A stretch of DNA of 58,403 nucleotides, taken from assembly GCA_002455425.1 (NCBI GenBank), contig DKKT01000086.1:317-58719 (forward strand), in the 5' to 3' direction. Positions 48,683 to 57,993 of this stretch are shown piece after piece. The notes beneath the pieces were generated by a model. It saw only the letters and a list, made by a program, of their open reading frames with translations. It did not search any database and was not told the origin of the DNA. The translations under genes were made by a program, and so were the position numbers. The stretch is from Chthonomonas sp. UBA6659. Lineage in GTDB: Bacteria > Armatimonadota > Fimbriimonadia > Fimbriimonadales > Fimbriimonadaceae. Positions within the stretch are counted from its first letter, which is position 1. Each line of letters opens with the position of its first letter.

Positions 48683-50353
48683 ATGCTGCTCGAACTCACG
48701 GTCGAGAACCTGGCGATCATCGAGCGCGCCCAGTTGATCCTGGGTCCTGGCTTTACGGCACTGACCGGCGAAACCGGTGCGGGCAAGTCGCTGCTCGTCG
48801 ATGCGATCGGGCTCGCCCTCGGGGGGCGGGCGGAGACGGAGCTCGTCCGCACGGGTGCCGCAAGGGGGTCTGTGTCGCTCGTCGCCGATCTCTCGACCGC
48901 CCCCGAGATCCGAGATCGATGCGAGGAACTCGGCTATCCGCTGGACGAAGCGCAGTTGTACATCCACCGCGAAGTATCGGCAGAAGGGCGTTCGACGTGT
49001 CGCATCAACGGGCGACAGGCACCGGTTGGGACCCTCAGGCAGATCGGCGGACTGCTCGTCGACCTGCACGGGCAGCATGACCATCAAAGCCTCCTCGATC
49101 CTCTCACCCACGGGGAGCATCTCGACCTTTGGATCGGCGAAGAGGCGGTCGCCTGGCGACTCCGCGTGGCCGCCGCGTTTGCGGAATGTGAGCACACACG
49201 CCGTGCGCTTGCCTCCGTTCGCACCGATCGTCGCGAGCGCGAGCACCGGCTCGATCTGCTCCGCCACCAGATCGGCGAAATCGAGGGTGCCGGCCTGACG
49301 CTCGGAGAGACCGAAGACGTGACCTCGCGACTGAGGCGCCTGCAGCATGCCGAACGGCTAGCCCAAGCGGCCCTCAATGCCCGGGCTCATCTGTTTGAAG
49401 AAGAGGGAGCGGCGGATGAGCGAGTCGGACAGGCAACCCGAGACCTGGAGGCGGCCTGCCGCCTCGACCCCGAACTCGAACCGTCTCTCCGATTGCTTCG
49501 CGACGCCCAGGCCGCCCTCGGCGAAGCCTCGCGAACGCTCGGGCGGTACCTCGACTCCCTGGAAGTGGCCCCCGGTGCGGTCGAAGAGGCGGCCGCGCGC
49601 CTGGATGTGCTCCAGCGACTTCACCGCAAGTACGGGGAGACCGACGAGGCGGTGGTGGCGTTTCTCGAGTCCGCTCGCCGCGATCTGAGCCTGCTCGAAG
49701 GGCTCGACGAGGATGAGGAGACCCTGGCCACTCGGCTCAGCGAGCAGGAGGCGGACCTTGAAGCCGCAGCGGGCTCGCTGACCGCGCTCCGGACGTCTCA
49801 CTCCCAACGCTTCGCCAGCCTCGTCGAGACGCAGATCCGAGACCTCGCGATGGACCGAGCGACGTTCGTCACCCAGATCGAGCCGAAGCCGATCGATGCT
49901 CAGGGAGGGGACCGGGTGGAGTTTCTTTTCTCGGCCAACGCTGGAGAGCCCCCGAAGCCGCTCGCCAAGATCGCGAGCGGGGGAGAGATCTCACGCGTGA
50001 TGCTCGCCCTCAAAGTCGGTCTCGCCGGACGGGCGGGGGTCCCGACGCTCATTTTCGACGAAGTCGATGCCGGGCTCGGTGGCCGGGCCGCGGCGACGGT
50101 GGCGCGAAAGCTCGATGAACTGAGCCGACACAATCAGGTCATCGTGATCAGCCATCTTCCCCAGATCGCGGGGCGGGCCACGACCCACTTCCGCATCGAC
50201 AAGGTCGAGCGCAGCGGTCGGAGCGTCACCGAAATCCGGGCTCTGAATTCCGACGAACGGGTCGAGGAGATCGCCCGTATGCTCGCCGGAGAGCACGTCA
50301 CCGAACCGGCGCTCGCCAATGCACGCGCGCTTCTCCAGCCCGGGCTCTTCTAG
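48683..50353 (+). CDS. recN: DNA repair protein RecN
   Basis: 556-residue SMC-like ATPase of double-strand break repair. Walker A GETGAGKS (29-36), a central coiled-coil region of about 300 residues, the ABC signature ASGGEISRVMLALK, Walker B LIFDEVDAGLGG and VISHLPQIA are all there. The ORF is open upstream, but ATG 48683 (MLLELTVENLAIIE) is the canonical start. The final bases overlap the stop of the convergent S9 peptidase. Confidence 0.95.
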   Translation: MLLELTVENLAIIERAQLILGPGFTALTGETGAGKSLLVDAIGLALGGRAETELVRTGAARGSVSLVADLSTAPEIRDRCEELGYPLDEAQLYIHREVSAEGRSTCRINGRQAPVGTLRQIGGLLVDLHGQHDHQSLLDPLTHGEHLDLWIGEEAVAWRLRVAAAFAECEHTRRALASVRTDRREREHRLDLLRHQIGEIEGAGLTLGETEDVTSRLRRLQHAERLAQAALNARAHLFEEEGAADERVGQATRDLEAACRLDPELEPSLRLLRDAQAALGEASRTLGRYLDSLEVAPGAVEEAAARLDVLQRLHRKYGETDEAVVAFLESARRDLSLLEGLDEDEETLATRLSEQEADLEAAAGSLTALRTSHSQRFASLVETQIRDLAMDRATFVTQIEPKPIDAQGGDRVEFLFSANAGEPPKPLAKIASGGEISRVMLALKVGLAGRAGVPTLIFDEVDAGLGGRAAATVARKLDELSRHNQVIVISHLPQIAGRATTHFRIDKVERSGRSVTEIRALNSDERVEEIARMLAGEHVTEPALANARALLQPGLF

Positions 50354-52449
50354 TCGGGCTTGAGCGCGTCGACGAAGAATTCCAGCATTCGAGCGCCGTT
50401 GACCCCGGTGTGGCCTCGGTCCGGGCCGACCTGAAGGTCAAAGCTCTTGCCTGCCGACTGGAGCGCCTTCACTAATTGGTAGGTATTGGCGGGATGGACA
50501 TTGTCATCGGCCGTGCCGTAGTACAGCAGCAGCCGTCCCTTGAGGTTCTGAGCGTACATCATCGCCGAGCCCTCGTCATAGCCCTTGGGGTTGCGCTGCG
50601 GCGTGTCCATGTACCGCTCGGTATAGATCGAGTCGTAGTTCCGCCAGTCCGTCACCGAAGATGACGCCGCCGCGGCTTGGAAGACGTCGGGATATCGGAG
50701 GATCGCCATCGCGGAGGCGTAACCCCCGTAGGAGGTCCCAAAGATCCCGACGCGGTTGCCGTCGACATAAGGGCGAGTCCTGAGGGCCTTCACTCCTGCG
50801 GCTTGGTCGTCGATCTCAACGACACCCAGCTTCTTGTAAACGCTGTCCTTGAAGCTCTTGCCGCGCCCATCGGTCCCCCGGCCGTCGAAGGCGGCAACGA
50901 GGAAGCCGAGCTCGGTCATGGCTTGGGGCACGCCGAATCGCTCCCGGTCCGTCCCGGACTCGGGGCCGGCATAGACGGTGACAAGGAGAGGGTACTTCTT
51001 CCCCGGATCGAAATCCGAAGGCTTCATCAAGGTTCCGTAGAGCGGCGTCTTGCCGTCGGCGGCCACAAACTCGATGCGCTCGACGGGCTGGAGCTTGAGT
51101 TCTTTGAACTTGGTCAGATCACTCTCCGCCAAGGTGGCAATGGCTTTGCCATCGGCGTCGAACAGCTTCGTGGTCGGGGCGGAGTCGATGTCCTCGGAGG
51201 TCGCGACAAACGCGTTTCCGTCCGGGGAAACGTCGACGGAGTGACTCAGCGCGGGGTCGGTGAGCCGCACGTCCCCCTGACCGTCGAGACCGATGCGGTG
51301 GAGCTGAAGTTTGTACGGGTTCTCGCCATCTCGAGCCATGTACCAGAGCTTGTTGCCGACGAGGTCGACCTTCTCGATGCCTGCGACCTCGAACGGATGG
51401 TTCGTGATCGGCTGCACGGCACCCGATTTCAGATCGACGAGACCGTAGTTGCGGAATCCGTTTCGCTCGGTCAGCCAGATCATCTTCCCCTTGAATCGGG
51501 GTGCCTTCGCGATATCGGGGTGCTGATCGAGCAGCTGCCGCGTCGGTGTGTTGTCCACCCAGCTCGCCGGCCAGGATTCGCGAACGATGACGCGGGACTG
51601 ACCCGTCTTCGGATCGGCCCCACACCACTCCATCACGTTCTGGGTGCGGTTCGTTCGATGAAACCAGAGTTCGCTTCCGTCGGGAGCCCACTCGATCCCA
51701 TAGACGTAGTGGCCGACGCCGTCGCTGAACGGGCCGCTGCGGACCTTGACCGGCGTCGACTTCTTCGTCTTCGTGTCGTAAATGAACACGTCGACGACCG
51801 GGTTCGGTGCCCCGGCCTTGACGTAGGGCTCGACGTCGAGCGTGTTTTGGATCTTGGTGACGTCCATCGCGAGGAAGTAGTCGGGGACCTTGGACTCGTC
51901 GAAGCCGTAGTACCAGAGCTTCGATCCGTCAGGCGAGAATCCCATCGCCTCGATTTGGCCGAGTTCCTCACCATAGACCCAGGTCGCCGATCCGAACTTC
52001 GTGCGGTTCGCGTTGCTCCCTGATCGGGTGATGGCGACCTGGTTCTTCGCGTCCGGCCCTCCGATCCAGAGGTTGCGTTCCTTGTACTGGGCCATGACCT
52101 TGCCATCCGGCGAGAAGACGCGGTCGAACTGCCGTCCCCGGGCCGGTCGACGACGGCTCGAATTTGGGCTGGCCACAGCTCGTGGGCGCGGCGGAGGCGA
52201 GCCGGTGTAGGGGCTCTCCGCTCCGGTGCCGGCATTGACTCGCGTCGACTTCCCGCTCTTGTCGTAGACCAAGGCTTGGCCACCCTCGATCCAGGTGACG
52301 CTCGCGGTGCCCCGACGCACGGCCGCGCTGAGTTCCCCTTGCATCTTCGAGTATCGGTCGTACCGAGGCATGGTGGGAAGCCGGTCCTGACCGTGGGCAC
52401 TCGGGAGCACGAAGACCAGAACCAAGGAAAGCAGCGTCAAGCGAAGCAT
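50350..52449 (-). CDS. secreted S9-family prolyl oligopeptidase / DPP IV-like
   Basis: 699 residues with a signal peptide (LTLLSLVLVFVLPSAHG). The N-terminal part (about 50-430) is a beta-propeller with repeated FSPDG-type strands; the C-terminal hydrolase domain has the triad Ser573 (GTSYGGY), Asp648 (GTADDNV) and His680 (DRGHTG). This matches dipeptidyl-peptidase IV-type serine peptidases that release N-terminal dipeptides. The Arg-rich insertion near residue 90 (AVASPNSSRRRPARGRQ) is unusual. Confidence 0.92.
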   Translation of the reverse strand: MLRLTLLSLVLVFVLPSAHGQDRLPTMPRYDRYSKMQGELSAAVRRGTASVTWIEGGQALVYDKSGKSTRVNAGTGAESPYTGSPPPRPRAVASPNSSRRRPARGRQFDRVFSPDGKVMAQYKERNLWIGGPDAKNQVAITRSGSNANRTKFGSATWVYGEELGQIEAMGFSPDGSKLWYYGFDESKVPDYFLAMDVTKIQNTLDVEPYVKAGAPNPVVDVFIYDTKTKKSTPVKVRSGPFSDGVGHYVYGIEWAPDGSELWFHRTNRTQNVMEWCGADPKTGQSRVIVRESWPASWVDNTPTRQLLDQHPDIAKAPRFKGKMIWLTERNGFRNYGLVDLKSGAVQPITNHPFEVAGIEKVDLVGNKLWYMARDGENPYKLQLHRIGLDGQGDVRLTDPALSHSVDVSPDGNAFVATSEDIDSAPTTKLFDADGKAIATLAESDLTKFKELKLQPVERIEFVAADGKTPLYGTLMKPSDFDPGKKYPLLVTVYAGPESGTDRERFGVPQAMTELGFLVAAFDGRGTDGRGKSFKDSVYKKLGVVEIDDQAAGVKALRTRPYVDGNRVGIFGTSYGGYASAMAILRYPDVFQAAAASSSVTDWRNYDSIYTERYMDTPQRNPKGYDEGSAMMYAQNLKGRLLLYYGTADDNVHPANTYQLVKALQSAGKSFDLQVGPDRGHTGVNGARMLEFFVDALKPD

Positions 52450-52518
52450 GGGGCCATTATGCGGCGCGAACCCCTCCCTGATGCTGGAATCGTTTCAACC
52501 TTCCACCAGGCGCCCCTG

Positions 52519-52548
52519 TGGACATGCTCCGTCACAGTGCCGTATACT
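52519..52548 (+). promoter_or_regulatory. sigma-70-type promoter of the nuclease gene
   Basis: TGGACA (52519-52524), an 18-base spacer, then TATACT (52543-52548). AGAGGTGA (52553-52560) follows at 6 bases before GTG 52567, so the mRNA would be nearly leaderless with a strong ribosome binding site. Confidence 0.6.
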
Positions 52549-52566
52549 CAGCAGAGGTGAGATCCA

Positions 52567-53664
52567 GTGCCAGACCTAATTGACGATATCCGAGCGATCG
52601 CCGCGAAGATTGAGAGATCGCGAGACCTTGTTAGCACCGAAGAAGCGACAAAGAACGCATTCGTAATGCCGTTCATTGCAGCCCTAGGATACGACGTCTT
52701 CGATCCTACCGAAGTAACCCCGGAGCTTGTAGCCGATGTCGGAGTAAAGAAGGGCGAGAAGATCGACTACGCGATTCTCAAAGAAGGCATGCCGATCATG
52801 CTCTTTGAGTGCAAACATCATGAAGCGAACCTGGATAACGACCATGCAAGCCAGTTGTTCCGATATTTCGCCTGCACCGAATGTAGAATTGCTGTCCTCA
52901 CCAACGGTATCGAGTATCGGCTGTTCACGGATCTTGAAGCTCCCAACAAGATGGACTCAAAGCCATTCTTTGTGTTTCGAGTGACCGACTTCTCGGAGTC
53001 GATGATCCCGGAACTCAAGAAGTTGACCAAGGCATCTTTCGATATCGATGCGGTCTTGTCCACCGCAAGCGAGCTCAAGTACATGCGAGAAATCAAGACC
53101 CTCCTGGGGCAACAGCTTCTTGCGCCCAGCGAAGAGTTCGTTCGGTTCTGCACAGGCGGCATCGGGGTAAACCGATTGACCCCGTCGCTCAAGGAGCAGT
53201 TTACGCAGCTTGCCCGAAAAGCGCTAGGTGAATTCATCTCGGAGAGACTCAGCGAGAAACTCAAGAGTGCACTTGGCGCATCAGCTCCCAATGTGAGTTA
53301 CGAAACCAAGGTGGCGTCAGAGTTTGTCGAGGCCGAAAGTAAGCAGGACAGAGATCCTAAGATCCAGACAACCGCTGACGAGCTGGAAGCATACTACATC
53401 GTGAAAGCCATTTTGAGGGACGTTGTTGATGTCCGTCGCATTACCCATCGAGATCAGCAGAGTTACTTTGCGATACTTCTTGATGACAACAATCGCAAAC
53501 CCATCGTTCGACTACACTTTAACAGCCGAGCCAAGAGATACATAGGGCTCTTTGACGCCGAGAAGAACGAACAGCGTGTAGCGATCGCGGATGCAGACGA
53601 CATCTACACCTATGCCGAACGCCTCCGGGAAACGGTGCTCTCATACGGTCAAGGTAAGTCCTAG
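52567..53664 (+). CDS. solitary PD-(D/E)XK nuclease of the HSDR_N_2 / type I restriction type
   Basis: 365 residues. Residues 1-170 match the N-terminal nuclease domain of type I restriction R subunits: YDVFDPTEVTPE, KIDYAILKEG, then MLFECKHHEANL (the D...ECK metal site), followed by CRIAVLTNGIEYRLF. The C-terminal half (about 230-365) is a different alpha/beta domain; no helicase, methylase or specificity gene is present. GC is clearly lower than the surroundings, with many AAG and ATC codons, so this gene was probably acquired recently. Its own promoter precedes it, and it stops 4 bases before folP. It could be a stand-alone defence nuclease or a degraded restriction relic. Confidence 0.8.
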   Translation: MPDLIDDIRAIAAKIERSRDLVSTEEATKNAFVMPFIAALGYDVFDPTEVTPELVADVGVKKGEKIDYAILKEGMPIMLFECKHHEANLDNDHASQLFRYFACTECRIAVLTNGIEYRLFTDLEAPNKMDSKPFFVFRVTDFSESMIPELKKLTKASFDIDAVLSTASELKYMREIKTLLGQQLLAPSEEFVRFCTGGIGVNRLTPSLKEQFTQLARKALGEFISERLSEKLKSALGASAPNVSYETKVASEFVEAESKQDRDPKIQTTADELEAYYIVKAILRDVVDVRRITHRDQQSYFAILLDDNNRKPIVRLHFNSRAKRYIGLFDAEKNEQRVAIADADDIYTYAERLRETVLSYGQGKS

Positions 53665-53668
53665 GTTC

Positions 53669-54481
53669 GTGCTCCCGAACGATCGGCCCGCGCTGATGGG
53701 CATTCTCAATGTCACTCCGGACAGCTTCAGCGACGGGGGGCTCTTTTTCGATGACCGAGCGGCAGTCGGTCACGCGGAGACGATGATCGCGGAAGGGGCG
53801 GACCTCCTCGACGTGGGAGGCGAATCCACGCGCCCAGGTGCTCCCCCGGTCGTCGAACAGGAGGAGCTTCGCCGGGTCCTGCCCGTGGTCCAGGCGCTCG
53901 CCTCAAGAGGCTGGGTCGTGTCGATCGACACTTCCAAGGCGTCGGTCGCGCGGGCCGCGCTCGCGGCAGGGGCGTCGATGGTGAACGACGTCACAGCCGG
54001 GCGCGATCCAGAAATGGCCGCGACGTGTGCGGAAGCGGGCGCGACGGCCTGCCTCATGCACATGCAGGGTGAGCCCCGTACGATGCAGCAGGACCCGACC
54101 TACACGGATGTGGTGACCGAAGTCCGCGCTTTTCTGGTCGAACGGGCACGCGTCTTCGAGGACGCTGGGGTCGCCGAGGTGTGGATCGACCCCGGCATCG
54201 GGTTCGGGAAGACCGTCGCGCACAACCTCTGCCTCTTGAGGCATCTCGCGACTCTCGTGGAGACAGGCTATCCCGTGCTGATCGGAGTCAGTCGGAAGTC
54301 GTTCATCGGTCGCCTGCTCGGTTCCGGCGGCGCATCGCTCCCGGTCGAAGAACGTCTGGAGGGCACGTTGGCCGCCCAGGCTTGGGCCCAAGTCGCAGGG
54401 TGCCGCGTGCTCCGGGCTCATGACGTGCGCGAAGCGCGGCGAACGATCGAAGTCCTGGCCGCCATCGCGAAAAGCGAATAG
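53669..54481 (+). CDS. folP: dihydropteroate synthase
   Basis: 270 residues. GILNVTPDSFSDGG (11-24), GADLLDVGGESTRPGAPPV, SIDTSKASVARAAL, the DVTAGR block, CLMHMQGEP, WIDPGIGFGKTVAHNL and GVSRKSFIGRLLG are all DHPS signatures; it condenses 6-hydroxymethyl-7,8-dihydropterin pyrophosphate with p-aminobenzoate and is the sulfonamide target. The start is GTG 53669, 4 bases after the nuclease stop; the frame continues into the nuclease gene but without homology. Confidence 0.96.
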   Translation: MLPNDRPALMGILNVTPDSFSDGGLFFDDRAAVGHAETMIAEGADLLDVGGESTRPGAPPVVEQEELRRVLPVVQALASRGWVVSIDTSKASVARAALAAGASMVNDVTAGRDPEMAATCAEAGATACLMHMQGEPRTMQQDPTYTDVVTEVRAFLVERARVFEDAGVAEVWIDPGIGFGKTVAHNLCLLRHLATLVETGYPVLIGVSRKSFIGRLLGSGGASLPVEERLEGTLAAQAWAQVAGCRVLRAHDVREARRTIEVLAAIAKSE

Positions 54482-54511
54482 TTCGCCTCAGCGATTCGTC
54501 AAACTGGGCAC

Positions 54512-55339
54512 ATGATCGCGACTATGCTGATTCTCGCTTTCGACGCCAAGGTCGACATGGGGGTCGTCTTCAGTAAGCCCGGCGGCGAAGAGCTCAAGAT
54601 GGACATCTATTACCCGGCCGATCGGAGCAAACCGGCACCGGCCCTCCTCGTCCTTCATGGCGGGGCATGGATCGGAGGGAATCGTGCCGACATGGCGGAG
54701 TTCTGCCAAGCGGCCGCGGATCGAGGCTTTGTCGCGGCGACGGCGTCCTACCGTTTGGCCCCGAATTCGAAGTGGCCGGCGATGCTCGACGACGCGCAGA
54801 CTGCCGTTCGGTACCTGCGCGCGAATGCGTCGAAACTGAACATCGACCCGAAGAAAGTCGCGGCGACGGGCGCGAGTGCAGGCGGACACCTTGCCTTGCT
54901 TCTCGGATTTCGGGACACGCGCGACAGCAAAGCCGGGGAATATGCGACTCAATCGAGTCGGGTGAAAGCGGTCTTGAACGTGTTCGGACCGACCGACCTC
55001 ACCCAGGATTACCCTCCGGCGTTCGACTTCTTGTTCCAGACCGTCCTCGGCAAACCCAAGAAGGATTCCGCGGAAGACATCCGCCAGGCGAGCCCGGTCA
55101 CGTTCGTCGCGCCCGGGGCGGCACCGGTCTTCACGATTCACGGAACCGCGGACCAAATCGTCCCGGTGATGCAGGCGAAGCGCCTCGATGCCGCCCTCAA
55201 GGCCAAGAAGATCGACACCGAGATGGTGATCATCGAGGGGATGGGGCACGAAGCCGGCGGTAAGGACGAGGGGCGACGAAAACAGTTCCTCGACGCCGTC
55301 GCCAAAGGGCTGGAGTTCGTTCGGAAGCACCTCGGCTAG
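54512..55339 (+). CDS. alpha/beta hydrolase, carboxylesterase-type
   Basis: 275 residues. HGGAW (oxyanion hole) and GASAGGH (nucleophile Ser) fit the HSL/BD-FAE-type family, with the acid in HGTADQIVP and the base His in GMGHEAGG. The preceding KMDIYYPADRSKPAPALLVLHGG is the usual lead-in. A hydrophobic N-terminus (MLILAF) may be a short signal. It overlaps the convergent DprA-like stop by 4 bases. Located 30 bases after folP and probably read through from it. Confidence 0.85.
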   Translation: MIATMLILAFDAKVDMGVVFSKPGGEELKMDIYYPADRSKPAPALLVLHGGAWIGGNRADMAEFCQAAADRGFVAATASYRLAPNSKWPAMLDDAQTAVRYLRANASKLNIDPKKVAATGASAGGHLALLLGFRDTRDSKAGEYATQSSRVKAVLNVFGPTDLTQDYPPAFDFLFQTVLGKPKKDSAEDIRQASPVTFVAPGAAPVFTIHGTADQIVPVMQAKRLDAALKAKKIDTEMVIIEGMGHEAGGKDEGRRKQFLDAVAKGLEFVRKHLG

Positions 55340-56217
55340 AAGATCGTGGCCCCGAGCTCACGGAACGCCCGGTACCCGATCGAAAGGTCGCTGACTCGGA
55401 CCGGGCGACCGGCTTTCAGCGCGAGCCTGGCGAGGCGTTCCATGTTCCCGCCCTCCGCGACGATCACGAAGTCGAGCCTTCGCGCGAGACACCCGACGAG
55501 CCGATCCCGTTTCGGCGCGGCGCCCGCGTGGGAATCGGCTTCCGGGCTCACGTGACTGATGACCAGATCGGTCTGGGCATCGAACTGGTAGCGCCAGAGC
55601 CGGGCCGTTCGGAATGGCTCGGTCGAAAGATCGTCGCCAAGCGCTTTCACCAGACCGCAGTCCAAGGCCAGGATGCGAGGCGTACCCCATCTCAGCGGCA
55701 CGATCGCCGCACGCTGATACGCGGGGGTGTCGTGACCCGCGACCAAAATCTCCCCGTTCAGGGAGCCCTCCTCGGCCAAACGCTCGATTGTATCGAGGGC
55801 GGCCGGCGGTGAATGGCGGGAACTCAATACGGCAAAGGTCGGTGCCTCGAGCAGCTTGTGGTTGCCGTACAGGAAGAGGACTCCGGGAGGATCCGGATCC
55901 ATTTGTTCGACGATGGCCGGGTAGTGGACATCGACGGAGGTGATCATCGAGATTCCCAGGCGATCGAGCTCTTCCTCGTACCGAACGGCGGCTTCGATCC
56001 GGGCTGTTCGTTCTGCGACCCAGCGCGTCGCGATCGTCACGCTCAATCGGTACTCCTCGCGAAGCGATTCGACCGACAGCGCCAGGAAGTCGGATACCTC
56101 TCGGGTGAGCATGTCGTTGCGCGTCAGCACGCGACTGACGGTCTTCCCCCCGATCCCTGGCATCAGAGCCAAGGCAAGCGCAAGGGTACGGCGGGCAACG
56201 TTCGGATTGCGGGCCAT
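55336..56217 (-). CDS. degenerate DprA/Smf-like protein
   Basis: 293 residues. Layout is like DprA: a helix-hairpin-helix-like start (LALALMPGIGGKTVSRVL), a YPAIVEQMDPDPPGVLFLYGN block as in DprA, then AVLSSRHSPP where GxR/SGGxRGID should be. The glycine-rich core is not recognisable (VAGHDTPAYQRAAIV instead), so the nucleotide-type pocket is lost, and the role is open. It is 15 bases downstream of dnaG, probably in the same transcript. A more normal DprA lies at 33139. Confidence 0.6.
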   Translation of the reverse strand: MARNPNVARRTLALALALMPGIGGKTVSRVLTRNDMLTREVSDFLALSVESLREEYRLSVTIATRWVAERTARIEAAVRYEEELDRLGISMITSVDVHYPAIVEQMDPDPPGVLFLYGNHKLLEAPTFAVLSSRHSPPAALDTIERLAEEGSLNGEILVAGHDTPAYQRAAIVPLRWGTPRILALDCGLVKALGDDLSTEPFRTARLWRYQFDAQTDLVISHVSPEADSHAGAAPKRDRLVGCLARRLDFVIVAEGGNMERLARLALKAGRPVRVSDLSIGYRAFRELGATIF

Positions 56218-56232
56218 GGCACTGAAACTACG

Positions 56233-57981
56233 TTACTCGAATTCGTCGACCGGCGGCACCTCGGGCTCGACGACCCCGCTCAAGCGTTTGAGCCGCGCTC
56301 CGATCTCGTGAAGTCGTTCGTCCTCGGCGGATTCGGCGTCTTGGCGCAGCGCCCGGACCGAACGGCGCTCCCGGCGGCGGCGCAGCGACTCGATCGCGTC
56401 GTGCAAGACGGCCGCATCGACCCGCTCGACGGTGCCGAACCCGAGTTCGCCGAGCAGCGCTTGGGTCGGTTCGGTCAGCGCGCCGAGCCATGTCGCCGGG
56501 ACCCCGGAAGGGGGCTCGGGGAAGGCCTGAAGCAGTTCGCGAGCGATCGCTTCGGCCAGGGTCGTCGCAAAGAGGTCTGGCTCTGCGAGCACGGACCACG
56601 CCTCACCGCGTAGACCCGGGTCGAGGCAGGCGAGCAGTACCGCCTCCTCGATCTTGGCGAGACCGGCTTGGGCAACCGGCCCGATGACGGCCTGTCCCGA
56701 TCGGAGCTGTTGCCGACGCGATCGACGATGAGCCGCAACCTGGCGTCTGAGCCAGCGTTGGGCCTCTTCAGAGTCCCGCAAGGTTGGATGACGGTCGGCG
56801 ATCAAGACGATCTGGCGACCCCGCTCCAGGGGGTTCGTCTCTTCGCCGAGGGCGATGATCGCGGCTTTCCAGAAGTCGTTCTCGGTCGGCGCCGCCGTGA
56901 TCTGCCCAAGGCGATGCTCGAGCGGCGTCACTCCGCCGCTCGCCGCGCGCTGGACGGCGGCCGGCCCGCCTTGGCGTAGGAGGGCATCGGGATCTTTGCC
57001 TTCCGGAATGAGAGCGATACGGGTTCTCAGACCTTCGTCGGTCAGGACCTCGGCGGCCCTTTGGGCTGCGCTTTGGCCGGCGGGATCGCTGTCATAGAGA
57101 ATCACAACCTCTTCGCACCAGCGCCGCAAGAGTTTGGCGTGATCGGAGCCGAGAGCGGTGCCGAGCGAGGCGACGGCCTCGTGAACCCCTGCGCGATGGC
57201 ACGCGATGACGTCGAGATAACCCTCCACGAGTACCGCCCGGCGTGACTTGGCAATGGCGTCCTTGGCCTTGTGCATCCCGTACAGGACGCGACGTTTGGC
57301 GAAGATCGGCGTGTCGCCGCTGTTGACGTACTTGGGAACGCCATCACCGAGGAGGCGGCCCCCGAGGGCCACGAGGGCTCCGCGCTCGTCGCGGATCGGA
57401 AACATCAGGCGACCGCGAAACTTGTCGAAGTAGCCACCCGAGGCGTCCTGGTCGACGAGGAAAAGTTCTTTGCCCGTCGCCAGCGGAAACCCCGCCTTCT
57501 GGAGATGAATCGCGAGAGCCTCTCCCACGTCGGGTGCGTATCCGACTTCCCACTCGTCGAGAACGGCTTCCGGCAGGTCTCGGCTCTTGCAGTATTCGAG
57601 GGCGTCACTGGAGCGGTGGAGCGCGTTGCGGAAAAACTGGACCGCCGACGTCATCATCTGCTCGTAGAGCGTGCGCTTGCCGGGATCGCCGGCTTGCCGC
57701 TCCGACAGGGTGACCCCAGCCTGCTGGGCGAGGATCCGCAGGGCTTCGGGGAAGTCGACCTTTTGGGTCTCCATGACCCAAGTGAAGGCATCGCCCCCGG
57801 CACCGCACGACCAGCACTTGTATCGCCCGGTCTCCCGAGAAACAGTAAAGGAAGGGTTCCTGTCGTCGTGAAACGGACAGAGACCCTTCCAGTTCTTTCC
57901 GGTCCTCCGGAGGAGAACCCGTTGCGAGATCAGGTCGACGAGGTCGATGCGCGCACGGACGAGGTCGATCTCGCCCGCCAT
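56233..57981 (-). CDS. dnaG: DNA primase DnaG
   Basis: 582-residue primase. The zinc-binding domain has C35-x2-H38 and C56-x2-C59 (CPFHDDRNPSF, CWSCGAGGDAF); the TOPRIM domain contains VLVEGYLDVIACHRAG and VILYDSDPAGQSAAQRAAEVL (metal-binding Glu and DxD). The C-terminal helicase-binding domain is present but weakly conserved. GGAG lies 8 bases before ATG 57981. No rpoD or rpsU accompanies it here; the next gene is DprA-like. Upstream lies the edge gene, whose stop is 12 bases away. Confidence 0.96.
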   Translation of the reverse strand: MAGEIDLVRARIDLVDLISQRVLLRRTGKNWKGLCPFHDDRNPSFTVSRETGRYKCWSCGAGGDAFTWVMETQKVDFPEALRILAQQAGVTLSERQAGDPGKRTLYEQMMTSAVQFFRNALHRSSDALEYCKSRDLPEAVLDEWEVGYAPDVGEALAIHLQKAGFPLATGKELFLVDQDASGGYFDKFRGRLMFPIRDERGALVALGGRLLGDGVPKYVNSGDTPIFAKRRVLYGMHKAKDAIAKSRRAVLVEGYLDVIACHRAGVHEAVASLGTALGSDHAKLLRRWCEEVVILYDSDPAGQSAAQRAAEVLTDEGLRTRIALIPEGKDPDALLRQGGPAAVQRAASGGVTPLEHRLGQITAAPTENDFWKAAIIALGEETNPLERGRQIVLIADRHPTLRDSEEAQRWLRRQVAAHRRSRRQQLRSGQAVIGPVAQAGLAKIEEAVLLACLDPGLRGEAWSVLAEPDLFATTLAEAIARELLQAFPEPPSGVPATWLGALTEPTQALLGELGFGTVERVDAAVLHDAIESLRRRRERRSVRALRQDAESAEDERLHEIGARLKRLSGVVEPEVPPVDEFE

Positions 57982-57993
57982 CGACGCGGCTCC

